Of a DNA stretch of 64,000 nt, positions 38,039 through 53,000 are shown one piece after another. The translations under genes were made by a program, and so were the position numbers. The DNA comes from Membranipora membranacea (taxonomy: Eukaryota > Bryozoa > Gymnolaemata > Cheilostomatida > Membraniporidae): NCBI GenBank assembly GCA_914767715.1, contig OU612069.1, positions 8,742,001 through 8,806,000 on the forward strand. The letters run 5' to 3'. Position 1 is the stretch's first letter, and each line of letters begins with the position of its first letter. The notes under the pieces were generated by a model that did no database searches, was not told the DNA's origin, and saw nothing but the letters and a program-made list of their open reading frames with translations.

Positions 38039-41000
38039 CTGAGTTCATAATTAGGATTATATGTTGCATTTTGGGTAATATAAATTTTAAAAGTATTCAC
38101 CAACCTGTGAGTAATATATGGCAGATAACCAGGCAAACATCTCCTCAGCTGTGCTGAAACACAGACTTTTACCCAGGTGCGGAGAATCATGTAGCTTGGT
38201 CTGATCGTCAGTGCGTGACAAGAACGTAACGCCAAATCTAAAAACCAAGACGTTCTTATATTAAGTGATGAAAGGTCACATTTTTTGGAGTATATTCAGT
38301 GACTTACCAGCTTGAAGGATGTAAAATTTCTGCCACGTTAAATGTATAACGTTGGGATTGGATAATGATAGTTGTATGAGGTGATAAGTTGGGTGGTATG
38401 TTGAAATTTGATACACAATAATTAATGATTGAGTTGTCAGCAACCAATCCAATCCTGTCCTCTTGACAAAGATACATAAACTGACAAGGAATATAGAATA
38501 TATAGAAATATACCATGCAACTCAATTGAAGCTTATATTTGCCTGGCTTGGCAAACTTTTGGAGTAGATCTAAGCTTGTCAACTCTTGCTTACAAACTGT
38601 TGAGAAAAACCAATATAAGATTTACGACTTACGCAGTTGGAGGTTTTCGTTTTCTCTCCACCCCGACGTATATAGTGAGATCAGCACAGTTCCATTCGCA
38701 GACTTTTGTATTATTTCTGTCCTTGTAGCAGATCAGCTGAGTCTGATTCAACTCAAAGTACAACTTCTTCCATCCTTTCTTCTCACTGTATTGTAACTCT
38801 GTGAACCGTGTGATATCAGGACCCGACTGCAAACAAATATAACATAGTTTCATCAACAAGAGGAATAAATGAAAGTTTGTCAGCGCTATGCATTTTTTTT
38901 ACCGTCATATTGTTGTGGTATAAGAAAAGAACTCTTCTATCAGTGTAATAATGAGAACAGTTTTGCGTAATTTTAATACTGTCAGTTCTGCAGCCCGGCT
39001 GGGGCACTGGTAAACAGGAGGCAAAAGTTATGGGGCTCAAAATAAGTAGGAAGCTATCTTCTGGTTATAAACCATATTGTGGCTGTGGTAATAATATTCA
39101 TCTCAGACATCTTAAAGGTTTCAGAACTCTATTGTAACTGTCAGCCAATATTAATTATATCATCAAAGATATTCATGCTTCTTTTTTAGTAAAGTTTGAT
39201 TTCGCTCTACTAGCAAAAGTAGTGGACAAATCAGGTTTTCGAAGTCAAGACTGATGATCAAGTTTCAAGATCTACTTGGCTAGAATTTGGCGTTAATTTC
39301 CTCGATTGATCATGCTGGAGGTAATTTGGACATTCATAAGGCTGTAACTCACTTAAGGAGTGGGACTACTTCTGACCACCATAATGTCTAAATGCATAGA
39401 AGGATGTGATTCAATTTAACAATACATCTACCAACTACATGATCTAGCATGGTGAAAAAAAATCTTACAACAGCCGCTGCTGTGCACCTTTTTGAGATCA
39501 CTATAATGAACTCCACAGCTGACAACACAGATGAGCACTGGCAACTATAGCCTATCTTGACAAGCTTTGTTTGGGTGAGTAGGGGGGGAGGGGGTTTTCT
39601 TCCACAACAATGCTTGTCAAGACTGGCTTTGGCAACAAGCACAGTAGAAGATGACCGTTGCCACATGTTAAAAAGAAGCCGCAACACCCGAATGACAAAT
39701 TATGACCAAGAGAGTAGTGCAATAGACATCTAAAAGCATAGACAGCTGTAGTCTAAGTGCTCGTACACTATATAAGGTTCAGGTTCAGTTGATGGAACTT
39801 AGACTGATGAGGAGTTTGAGCACTTTGACCAACTACCAAAGCATGTGACCATTGTGTTGGCTCTGATTGGCTGGGGAGGGAGTCAGCCAATGACAGGTCA
39901 GATGATACTCTTCTATGCTTAGACATAGTAATTAAAATTCACTTTCTCTAGTCTCTAAAGGTGATTTTAGTGACCCAGCATTGGCTCGCTCCTTTATAAA
40001 CCAAGAGCCAATCACAGCCAACACACAAGCTAAGACAATCATAGACTTATTAAGTCTATGACGACAACTCAAACTCATTCTTACATGTATTCCAGCATTC
40101 TTTATGCTCTAAACCAAAATTGAAACATTCTAAATGAAAGCACAGGAATTTAAAAAGATGCATCTCTAAGTCTAAGTCTTTACTGCAAAGAAGGTTATCC
40201 CATCTAGAGTACAGGTACAAGATGCATCTCTTCCATAAAACATGAAATTGATGTATATTTATATGCCGGGTAGTATGTTTTGTGTCTATGACAAATAACA
40301 ATTGCTTGATAAATTCTACAAAAAAAGGAAGCTCTACTAAAATGCTGTTTGGTGAGATTCTTCTACTTTAGTGAAAAGGAGGACTGGTGGGCTAAAAGAC
40401 TATTGTTTTTTTTTTAAATTTGAGACAAGCGTACTGTCCCTATATTGGTCAATCAGGGGATTCGACCTAACAAACAGCTTCTACAGGATTTTTCATCATT
40501 TGAAAAAAATGGTTTCTTATCATTCTTGATATGCCAATTTGTTATTAGACCATTACAGGATATTGAATCGGATTTCCAGAGTCGCTTTTTTTGGAATTTA
40601 TATTAAACTACTGACTGGGGAGAAATGCGGGTAGGAACCCTGGTTACACCACTCACCGCTTCCTCTAATGACTCCCGTAGCCCGTGATCTTTCAAACACA
40701 GATGATAACCCTTACTGTGTTCAGGATTCCAGTCTTTTTTCACCGCACAATCCAGCACCTGTTAAATACATAAACATATTGTGCATATGCAGTTATAATG
40801 AATGTTTGTTATAACAGTTATAATTATTATGTATGGATGTATATATTTGATTTATGCATTACATATTCATTGTGGTAGGTAGATGACATACAGATATTGA
40901 TTGTGAGGAGTCTCAGTTATATAAAGGTAAGCTGCAGTGTTGGTGATAAAAAATTCACGTAAGAGCTCACACTCGCGAATCATCTCAAGCTTCGATACAT

Positions 41001-44000
41001 GGAGTTTTCCCTCAACCCTCCCATTTTCAAAGTGTGTCCATATTAACCGCTGAGCAAATATCTGATGTTATCACTATTTTACAAACAATATGTGAGAATT
41101 AACTCCATAACATCAATATCATATCAATCTGTTTAGATAACAAGAGAAACAAGATCCCTGAAAGTGTCAATTTTTTTTAATTATTACTGAGCCTCGATTG
41201 ATGTATCACACATACCCTCTCCTCATCTCTGATTGGACGTTCGAGTTCACCAGAGCAGGCGATCTCATACAGTGAGTATCCATCTACTCTCTGTATCCTC
41301 TTCATAGTGTGTACCTCCTGTATCAGACTCTGTGCTGTCATGTTGGCCGGAACCTAAGTAAAACGAATAACTATGTAGGTAAGTACAATGTTCTGAGTCA
41401 GTAGGTACAATGTACTAAGTTAGTAGGTACAATGTACTAAGTAAGTGAGACAATGTACTAAGTAAGTAAGTAAGTACAATGTACTAAGTAAGTCAGTACA
41501 ATGTACTTAGGAAGTATGTACAGTGTACTAAGCAAGTAAGTACAATGTTCTAACTACTAAGTATGTAAGTACAATGTACTAAGTAAGACAATGTACTAAG
41601 TAAGTGAGACATTGTACTAAGTAGGTAAGTACAATGTACTAAGTAAGTCAGTACAATGTACTAAGTAAGTACAATGTACTAAGTAAGTAAGACAGTGTAC
41701 TAAGTAAGTACAATGTACTAAGTAAGTAAGACAGTGTACTAAGTAAGTACAATGTACTAAGTAAGTGAGTAAGTAAGTACAATGTATTAAGTATGAAAGT
41801 ACAATATACTAAGTAAGTGAGTAAGTAAGTACAATGTACTAAGTATGTAAGTACAATAAAGTACAATGTAATAAATCAGTAAGTTCAAAGGTAGTTTATA
41901 TTGGGAACAGTGAGATAGTAAAATGTAGGAATGAAATTTCCAAAAGAATCCAAATAGAAGGATCTACCATGAGTTGCGTGGACCACCAACCACGAATTGT
42001 ATCCATTAAACAAAAGACCACCCACCTTGACATTGACAAGATCACCCATGTTGTTAGTGATGTATTTATAACAGAAGGATACACCATGAGTTGCACGGAG
42101 CACCAACAATGAAATTTTATTCATTAAAAAAGACCACCCACCTTGACATTGACAGGATCACCCATGTTGTTAGTGATGTATATACTGAGAGTAAAAGCCC
42201 CGGTAGGTGCTTGTCCGTGACTCTGTGATGTCATATTGTGTAACTCTATCATCTTCTGCTGTATCAAAGCTTCCTTCTTCATCTCCTCGTCATCAATCTA
42301 TAGTCAAGAATATTGATGAATATCATAGGTGGGGATAACTCTGAGTCTCACACAAAAAATGATCAATTTCTATAAGGAATACAACTTGTATTTTACATGC
42401 TGAATTGATTGTTAAAGCAAAGATATAACACATTGAACCTAAGCTGCTGAGCTATATCTGTTGGGGTTCCATTCGCTTTCACTGATAGCTATTAGTAGAC
42501 TGCTTACAGCTTTATTGTTGTGTCAGTGAGGCCAAAAGTCAATTAAACAATATTAACTCATAATTCAGGACATAAATATGTATTTACAGCTTGAGGTGTA
42601 TACTTACAGAAAAGAGCCATTGATAGTACTGCATAAGATCCACTATTAGCCTATTCTCGAACGATGTATTAGTAAACTGGGGTACAGACATCGTGTCCAT
42701 ACTGCTACACGATACTAACACAGGACCAAAGACTACGGATAAGTTCATCTCACTCATCTTATTCTCACCCTCGTACTCAGCAACTCTACAGGGGAGACAA
42801 TAACAAATAGTTGAACTGATCCAATGAGAGAGACAACTTCAGTATGAGGCCACCCTTGAATCATAAAACGCCATGCTCAAAGAATAGCAAGGAAAATGCT
42901 TGGCGATCAGGCCAAAGTTGTCAAGTTATCCGTAGTGAGGTACGCCAACAGATGAGCTTATTTTTGCTCTAGAGTTTAGACGGTTGTCAATAAATTGGAG
43001 ATCTTGTTAGATTCTGTAGTCCAAAACCAACTAGACTTACTAGATCAACTAAATCAACTAGATAAATTGCTCGAATTTTGATAATGGTTGTTGTTCATAG
43101 AATTTCGTTAACAACCATTATCCAAGAATACAGACTAGGTTTGTTTGTGGCAGTGGAACAAAAGCAAAATCTCAGAGAATGCAATAAGTTCATAATATAA
43201 TATTGTGACTTACTGTTTGAGATGTCCAATTATTACTTTCAGTGTAGCATAATTGACTGCCGGCAGCTGAGTCAGTAAATCTTTGTAAATGTACAACTTC
43301 TGATTGTGTAGTTCATTATCTAAAAGTAATCCATTTTCAGTTTGAAACATACATTGCAGACTTGCCTACCTAATTTTTCCAAAATGAGTACAAAAATTTG
43401 CAAAATGCTTAAAAATGCTTACAAAACTCCAGGGTGCCCCAAATGACCAGAAAACGCCCCAAAAATTTTTTCGCGCTACGCGCGCAAAAATGCTATTATC
43501 ACAGTAAGAAGTCCTTAGTAGCGTAGGAGTGCAGATCACTCAACATTAGTCTTTTTCCCTTTGCGTTGTAAGGTGCAATCTGCTAATAATAAATGAGATG
43601 TTGTTTGTAACCTAGCCTGTCTGGACAAGACAGGCTATTTGAAACCCTGTTTGCCCATCCTCCCTGGTTTGCCCTTGAAACACTGGGGCAGGAGATCTGA
43701 GTTATCTCACCCCAACAAGGGGGTAGACAACTATGTTACTCTGATTAAAGAAAACTTGAAGTTGGCAGAACCACCATATTCTACAATGGATTACTAGTTA
43801 TGTTGTGTCTCATTGAAGAAAAGTTGCAATTTGGCTCATGCAAATCTTGGACAGGTAAAAAGTCAACTGTAAATCAACATCATGGTATTCTGCAGCCAAT
43901 ACCAGATTTTTAGACTATTATTTAACAATGACAACCAAGTAAACACTAAAGATAAAAGATGCGTTTTTGATTGCCTAATTAGATGAACAGGCGTTTGGAA

Positions 44001-47000
44001 AACCATAAATGAGTACAACTAGCGTTTTGCGTTTAAAACTCAATTAGTGTCAAATAAGCGTTTACAAACGCTTTATGCGTACAGGTTGGCAAGTATGACA
44101 TTGACTTAAAATTGGTCAAAGTAATCAGTATGTAATATGTCATTACAGAGCTTTCTACCCTGAGACACACAGGAATGATGAAGGATGAAACCATTCTGAG
44201 CCTGGGTTCTGAGATGGCTCAACTCAAAGAATTTCACTTTTCTCAGAAAGCACCCTCCCAGTTGTAAGCGCCATTCAAACATTGTTTGAAGAGTAAGGGC
44301 AAAATAAGTTGGGTTACCAATCATAAGCATAAGCGTTAAGTTGTGTGGAGACACTTGGCAATCGCAATCAGCAAAGGAGAAGATCGCTCAACAGATTAAA
44401 ACATTCAACATTGAGTGTGAAAAGCTTGGGGTTAAAAAAATCTGTTCTGTATAATTGAAATGCGATCACTGCTTCAGCATGCCATCCAATCAAATGCCAA
44501 TCAAATAGCAAACTAGTAATGATACGAACAGAGAATCACCGAACACTGAGTCATCACAAAGAAGTAGTTACCTTTACTAGTAGAATTTACACTAGTGAGC
44601 ACTGCAAGAAAATGTTTTGTGATTAAATGATGATCACAATAACTAATATATAATGCAGTAAAGGGTGAAAAACTGGATACATTTGTGACTAGTCAGTCTC
44701 AGTCAGCCAATGTGTTGGCTATGATTGGTTGGGTTGGGGATAGCAGAGCCAACCAGAGTCAACACATTGGCTAGGTAGACCAATCAGAGGTAAAGATCAT
44801 TTTGGATTTCACATTTTCCGAGCTAGGAAAAGGATCATGCACAGTGCTTAAAGAGGACCACTATTTTGACCGTAATGGAAAACTGCATAGCAGCAAATAG
44901 AAGAAACAGTCTCATGAAGACTAATGAATGCGAGTTTTGACTGTGTGTCGCAACAAGAAGTTCATGAAGTTTTCTGTAAATTTTCAATTCTATACTAATC
45001 AAGCTAGGCTACTGTCTAAGACATTTCATCCACATGCGCCCTTAAAATGCTATAAATTAGGAGATGTATGCTTACTAGTTACTACTTAGTTACTATTTAC
45101 TACTTACTAGTTGCGCCGAGCCATTTCCCATAGAGTGTGGAAGTCATGATCGGTTCTTGTAGACCGCGTAGATACCTCTTCATTACATCAGCTACATCAT
45201 GCACATCGTAGTTCTCTAATTTTATGTGCACTGAGCGAGCATCTACATAGGTTGAACAGAATTTTGGTTTTGTAGATGGTGTTGTCTGGACATTACTTAG
45301 CCAATATGTTAGCTCTGATTGGTTGATCGATCTGATTCAAACGACCAATCGGAACCTGTGCATTGATTAGGCCTAACATTGGTCAGACAACTTCTAAAAC
45401 TAGCATGCCCCTATGATGATAGAGCCAAGGAGTACTCCTTGACAGAGCCAAGTAACGCTCCCACTACTCACTGAGTTATAACACTCATGTGGTTGTGCAT
45501 GGAGCAAGCTCAGGCAAGGAATTGAGTTTTAATATTCTACAACCCACCATGTAGGAAATCAGTGAGAAGATTGGTAATCTTTGAGTGTATACCAGCCTTC
45601 CTGTATATCCCTTCCATTGTTATACCTACAAGAAGATAATTACAAAGATTATTATAAGTGACTGATAATCTATCCCATATGAGGAGGTAACTCTAGCCAA
45701 TGTGTTTGCTCTGATATGATTGGCTGTTTGGTGGAAAGAGCCAACCAATCAGAGCCAACAGATTGGCTAGGTAACTCCAGTCTGAGACAACACCAAATTT
45801 GGTAATTTGACCAAATATATCCGAGGGCCGCAACATAATAAACACTACCACACCTTCACATTGACACAGTTCATAAATTAGGGTATGCACCGGAGGGTGC
45901 TGGAGGCTGGAACAATCAACTTTGAAAGCTCCCTCAGTGGGACAATCATTAACTCCTGCGGCACCAATCGCCTAGCATTGAATAGCAAGCTCACTAACCG
46001 ATTGCGCCATCACACCTTAATGTATGTAAATGTATGAGTTCTCAGCCACTCACCATATTTGGAGATGAAACCTAAACACTCTTCTATGAGGACAGGAACA
46101 CCACCTTTACTCAACTGCTGATCTTCTAGATTATGAGAAACTTCCTGTAAAAATACCAATAGGGTCATCAAGTATAAAATTTAAAGCATCAATTTCAGTA
46201 ATGGTACGGTGTACGACAGAACCGTGTTGGGCTAATTACAGAATCAATGAGCCTCCTTAGGGTAACTGAGAGTGGATTGCATTCAATGAAGGTTGAGTAA
46301 TATGAGTACTGGCTTAAAAGCCCATCATAAAGCAAAACCAACAGACGCAACTGCACCAGATATTTATGATTAGCAATTGAAGATAAGCATCAGTTGTCTA
46401 AGATGAAAGATGAGTACACCAATGATGATGGGGCCAATTGGAACAACGACTGAGGGTGGAATTATGATATGAATTTACATCAAAAAACCAATCTGCCGTT
46501 AGGATGTTAACCACCTCTAAGTTACTTCAAGAGAGAAAGACACTCAATCATTGTAGAGTTCATTCTACAAGCTGCGCTCACTTGCGAACCTTGCGACCAA
46601 TATTTCCAGTCTTGATCATAGGTCATATAGACACTTACCTTGTGAGAATGCTCTAGCTCCTTGTACCAGCATTCAGTAAGAGTTTTACTATCACTCTGAA
46701 TGTAGATGATATGATTGTAGAGAGATAAGATGATTGGGGCTCCTCCCTCCTCTCCAGGGCACACCAGTGATGTCATTTCCTCTGATGTTGCTGTAAGAAC
46801 AAGAACAAAAATAATCACAAGTATTTTTTTAAGTTCAAGGTCTTGTGAATGCTGCAGTATAACAAAGTGCCCCAAAAAAGTTAATACAACAAACATGTAT
46901 AATGGAATTTGAAAGAATATGAACAGAAATTTTATGGTTCGAAGTGCTATGCTGCATAATCCAAATCTCAGAGAGGGTCAACTGAGCGAAACTTGATAAA

Positions 47001-50000
47001 GAAGAAATTCATTTCAAACTCCTCAGCCAGGTTTTTGGTGGTGCCATCGAGTGGCTGTCACTCCCAGTGAGTGGGATTTGTTTACCCATGCATCATCAGG
47101 TTAGATGTCAGGAGTGGTCTGACGGGTAAGGGAGAGGAATTGTGATCAAATAAACCCGGTTCAATTCCCGGCGCCAGATGTCATTTTCTGATTTGGCACT
47201 GGCAAGCTATTTGTAGCTATATCTGACCATAAATACAGGAGGTCTACTGTGTGCTTGCAAGCAGTATAAAGCTCCTCCTCTGCCTCTCCAAAAAGAGTAA
47301 CAGGCTACGGCAGGTAGGTGTATAGGGTAACAGCCCCACACAGGCCACCTTGGCTTAGGGGGAAACGTTATAAAATTATATGTCTTTCTGGCGAGCGTGA
47401 CGATAAGTCTTCTAGTCAGGCATTCACTGCTCTAGCTTTGTGCTATCTGACTGTCCCATTGTGTTTCACCATTTCTATATACCTTTAATACAGTTCTACT
47501 TATTTCAGTTTTTACAGTGAGCAATAAACACACATAAAATAGAAAAGAAAAGTCTTCTCACCCATAGACCCAACAGACCAATAGACCCAATAGACCCATG
47601 CACATAGTGAGATATTGAATCTTCTCACCCATAGATAAGTTGACGACTTTTCTCAGATCTGTCTCTTCTTTCCACGAGCCATCAGAGTCGACTAGGTGAA
47701 GCTGCTTCTTCTTAATCTGCATCCAGCACAACTTCCACTCCCCGAGTGTACCCTGCTTACAGTGAACATGACCTGCCCTGGTGAAATCCAGCCCTATACT
47801 ACCTGATTGGTCTGCCGTCGATGACAATATGGCCTGTAATTAAGATCACAGGATAGAATTACAAGCGAACATGGTCTGAATTCAAAGTCACAAATTACGG
47901 ATGACTCAAAGAAATCTGAACTTGCATTTGCCATTTATATGACACATTTTTTTGGACAAAAACAGAGTGCAGAGCACTTGTATAGATAAAATCAAGGGTT
48001 ACAACATAAAATCTGGTCATTCACAAAAATACCATCTTACCTACGTCTGTAATCCCATGGTCACATCAATAAAGAGAAAGTCACTTTGTGGTGACCCGAC
48101 TCATATAAGCTAAACTTATGACAGGCAGAGTCAATTGATCAGAATGATTTGTTGTTTAGAAGAAATTTTATTTCATCAATATGAAAAGGTTAGCATTGGT
48201 TTACTATCTTATCACAACCTCCATAGGACAGTAATAAAGTGTTCAAATGCATTATACAGTCATGCCACAGAAACCAAGAAAGCAGCCGTAGTCATCATCA
48301 TATTTGTAGGCAAAGTCCCCAGCAGCATCAGAACACCTGACCACACTCGCATTGAATGCCCAGTTTTTACAGTGTCCCTCGTACTCCCCATAGACACTAA
48401 ACGCTGTCACAACACCGACATCACTAGGCATAGTGTCATCGCTCCACAGTGAGACTGAAGTTCCACAGCTATCATGTGGAATACACCAATCAGCTAGCTT
48501 GTTCCCGGCGGATTCACTGAAGCGGAACCATGGGCGTCCTGCTTTAATCATATCCTCACTATCACAATTATACCAGTACTGGTTGTGGTTGTTGATGGTA
48601 GGTTTGATGTCGGAAGCGTTGTGGTCCAGTCGCCATGACTCAGTCAGATTTACGGCATTCTCACACTCATAAGGCACAGATGTATCCTTGTTTCTTCTGC
48701 ATTCAGTCAGCTTATCGACAAGCCATCCGTATAACTTTTTCTGGACAGCAACATAGATAGAATCTGAGTCGGATGAAGACAAAATTTCTCTACGTTCGGG
48801 GGCCTTTAGTCCAGGATCAGGGCATTTTTCAGCCAGCAGCATATTGTGTACAATCTCAACTTGTTTCTTATATAGCTCCAGCTCTCTGTTCGCAGACGGA
48901 TCGAACAAACTACATCTACTGACAGTGAGCAGTAGTAGAAAGATTGCAACATCATATAGTCGAGCTGCCATTCTCAAACTGTAATATATACCAAATTAAA
49001 TCAAATCGAGCTGAGGAATGAATCTATTCTTAGTAAGGGATGTAGAAATCACGGAACATGCAGGGACACTCTTAGTCTAACAAAATGTAGATTCTGAGGG
49101 CCTATGGAGCTTTAGTCCTTATTTACTGTCATAAAATAGTTGCTGTTTTACAACTCTACAGAGGGCCTTGTAAGGGGTCAACATTTTGATTCTGTGATTT
49201 AATTTGATAGCTAACATACTATGCCATGAATAGTAAGAATTTAGAAACTTACCTCTCAGCAATCTCGTCCGAGTCTCACCTTCAAGCATCGATTTGCAAA
49301 ATCTCATTTAGTTATCGCATTTAAACAGCAATAGTTTAAGGCTTTCAAGACATTAACGGCCTTGGAGGTATAATTGAAGACTTATAAGATAAGATGAGAA
49401 TTAACACCTGGCTTCAACCATTCAGATTTAACACAGGGTGACTATGCGCCATCTCGTTATTACTCACACCATTAAATTACCGGTCTCCACTCAACTCAAC
49501 CTCATTTCTATTGAAATTTTCTAAAACTTGTTGATTTGAGTTTATTTTGAATAACATTGTTGACCCTATTTACCACTTTGAGCATGTGCACCAATCAATT
49601 CGGGTTGGTTATCTTTGCACCGTAGCGACTGAACTTATTCAAATCTGCTTGAGTTTTTAAACTTGAAAGTCACTCCACCCGCACAGGGAAAAAGTTAGCT
49701 TTCATGGTCAAAATGTAAACCAGTTTGTGGCACTGTCCCTACAGTGCAGAGAGGCTTGTATCACAGAGTCGATATGCAAGCAGTGTGCCTATTTACTAGA
49801 ATTTACCCAAAATAATGAGGAAATTATGATTTGTTGATAATCCGGAATTCATGCTCCCATTGAGTGTCAAGGGAACAAGTGTTGTAATGAGGAATAAGTA
49901 TGATGCAATCAGTGTAACTTCTTTTGGATTTATAACGCACTGATATCATGGTGACCGCATTGCATCGATCTAAGTCTTAACGGTCCTAGTATTTTACTCC

Positions 50001-53000
50001 TTGGTCTAAGTCTAAGTCTAAGTCTAAGTCTAAGTCTAAGTCTAAGTCTAAGTCTAAGGCTATGTCTAAGTCTAAGTCTAAGTCTAAGTCTAAGTCTAAG
50101 GCTATGTCTAAGTCATAGCAGTTATATAAAGATTTATGATAGGGCTTACTTTGTGAATAGAAGACATCCAGCCATATATAGAGTCCCAATCATCAGCTCC
50201 GTATATATGAGTCTGTCCTCCATGACTGAACGTCATCTCAAAACTTGGCTCATTTCTGTCAAAAAAAGAGTATTCTTGTTTATATATATATACATATATA
50301 TATTCCATGTTTATTCTGGAGAAGAATAAGTCCTTAGGACTTGTACCCAGAAAACATAATCTTGTTTAAAGAGAAACAAGAATAGGAGTATGCTCAATTT
50401 CTGTCTTGGATAGTCACCAATGTCAAATAGGCAGATTTGATTGAACCATATGTTTTGTGTGTAGAATTCACTAGCCTGACAAGCTTTGATGGAAGAGATG
50501 GGAGGAAAGCTTGTCATTTCATTATTTCATACAGTCCAGGATATAGTTATTTATGGAAAGTAAACAAGGATGTTCAAAACTTTGGTGCCGAAATCCATGC
50601 CCCAACTTAAAAATTCAGGGCAAGTGTTTACATACTTGTCGTTCTGATGTTTGGAGAAGTTGATGATCCTGTTGTAAGACAGAGCTGCTTTAGGTTCGCT
50701 ATCCGATTCGGAGTCGTAACATTTTATAGAAGTAGTTGTGAGCACGAGCCACTGCATCGGGTACTCTGCAGCTATCAATAACAAACAAAATTAACAAAAC
50801 ACCAAATTGAACTAAATTATTAGAAAACCCTTTTGGAGTAATGCAGCTGTTATCAGGAGTGAAGAGAATCCAATAATTCAATCAATCCAATATCAACTCC
50901 AAGACAAATCTCAGACAATAACTCGTCAAGATGATAAAACATCAAGAAGACAAAAAGGCTGGGTTTAATTCAAACTACATATGTGTCTTTGTGAGAATTT
51001 GGAATTGTGCATCCGACTACTCTACTGTAGTATTCACATAAGGAGATGAGCAATACGTTCGTCAACGATATTCGAATTCGCATTGATGCAACTTTATCTG
51101 GAAATCACATATAGACAAGGCCGCTCTTCTTTGTGTTATAATGGACTGCATGTCATGGAGAGACTAAATATAAAAGTATAATTGTGGGTTACTCAGAACC
51201 ATGATCTAATTTTTGATAAAGGAACTCGTACGTCAATAACCTGACCTCAGGAGGAATTCCGGGTAAATGGTGCATTATGGGAAACTCTGTTACATGATCT
51301 AATTTATAATAAAAATTGCATTGTGGGATACTCAACAACTTGGTCTTATGTGAAATAAAAGTTGCATTGTGGGATACTCAACAACTTGGTCTTATGTGAA
51401 ATAAAAGTTGCATTGTGGGATGCTCAACAACTTGGTCTTATGTGAAATAAAAGTTGCATTGTGGGATACTCAACAACTTGGTCTTATGTGAAATAAAAGT
51501 TGCATTGTGGGATACTCAACAACTTGGTCTTATGTGAAATAAAAGTTGCATTGCGGGATGCTCAACAACTTGGTCTTATGTGAAATAAAAGTTGCATTGT
51601 GGGATACTCAACAACTTGGTCTTATGTGAAATAAAAGTTGCATTGTGGGATGCTCAATAACTTGGTCTTATGTGAAATAAAAGTTGCATTGTGGGATGCT
51701 CAATAACTTGATCTAATATATGATCAAATATACATTGTTGGACACTCAACAACTTGGTCTTATGTGTAATAAAAGTTGCATTGTGGGATGCTCAATAACT
51801 TGATCTAATATATGATCAAATTTACATTGTGGGACACTCAATAGCACATACATATTCATAATAAAGGCTGAATTGTAGAATGCCCAGTAACATGATCTAT
51901 TATACTATAAACATTTTCATACCTTTTTTGATGGAATGCATTTTGTAGAGCTCTCCTGATTTAACTGTTTTCTCATCGACAGGAGCCAGTGTAGCCTCTT
52001 CTTTAGTCTAAAATGAAAATCAAATGAAAGATTTTTTGTGTAGCCTCTTCTTTAGTCTATAATATAAAAAATTTGATTCAAATTTTTTAAATTAGAATGT
52101 TGCAAGTTGATTCATCCAGGCATCTCTTGGACATTCAGTCTTTCATTGAAACTTTGATTAATCCATGCAAATTTCTATCTAAAGTGTGTTTTAATACATA
52201 AATTATGAAGGCACTACGCAGATTTCAAGGATTCAACATTTGAAATTCAAACTAGCTTCCTTATCTGTCATCAGAGACCTATTCCCTTGATCTGCTCAAT
52301 TGAATTTAATATAATTCATATTTATGATGTTGATGATGCAGATGCTGAATCTGAAAGAGGGTTTGATATACAGTAGGCGGTTCTTCAGATAAAGCCGTTT
52401 TGACAATCTTTCCCTACGCTTGGTGGGTTAATCAGTACCCAAATGGAGAGAGAACAGCCCAAAAAAGACTCAAATTCAAGCTCAGAAAACTGTTTATTCA
52501 ATTGTAGTACAAGGATATTTATATTTATTCATACATTATTATATTATTATTATCAAATTATTATAATCATTAATATATTAATATTGCTATATTATTATTT
52601 CTATATGACTTGTTAATACACCACTCACCATAACGCTCCAGATTTGAGAGAACAACTCATTTTCAGCACCGTTTAGTTTGAGATATTGAACTATGTGTGA
52701 CTGGTTACTGCTCTCGGCTGATTGGAGGGCAGATTCTTTGTGACCTTGAGTAGGGGTCAAATTGGCACCAATGTTTACAAAGTATATCACATCTGCAAGT
52801 CTCCCCAACTTTATACTTTTAAATAATTCCTGAAAATACAAGTGTAAAACAGTTAAAACAACTTGAACTGTATTACATGCTTTCACACATAGGGGAAGGC
52901 GGGGTACGTTGAGCCAGTTTTTACATATTTGATTGTAACATGCAGTTGAATTGTGCCAGATTAACAAAACTTGGCACTGAAATTGGTCATCATGTCTTCC

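Noticed and set aside
38304-38420. Open frame with good donor between ARAP exons 26 and 27
   Set aside because: Including it creates a TGA at the next junction, while exons 26 and 27 join directly with a perfect PH5 sequence.
41648-41866. 72-codon minus-strand frame rich in Leu, Tyr and Thr
   Set aside because: It is a translation of the gtaagtacaatgtactaa minisatellite.
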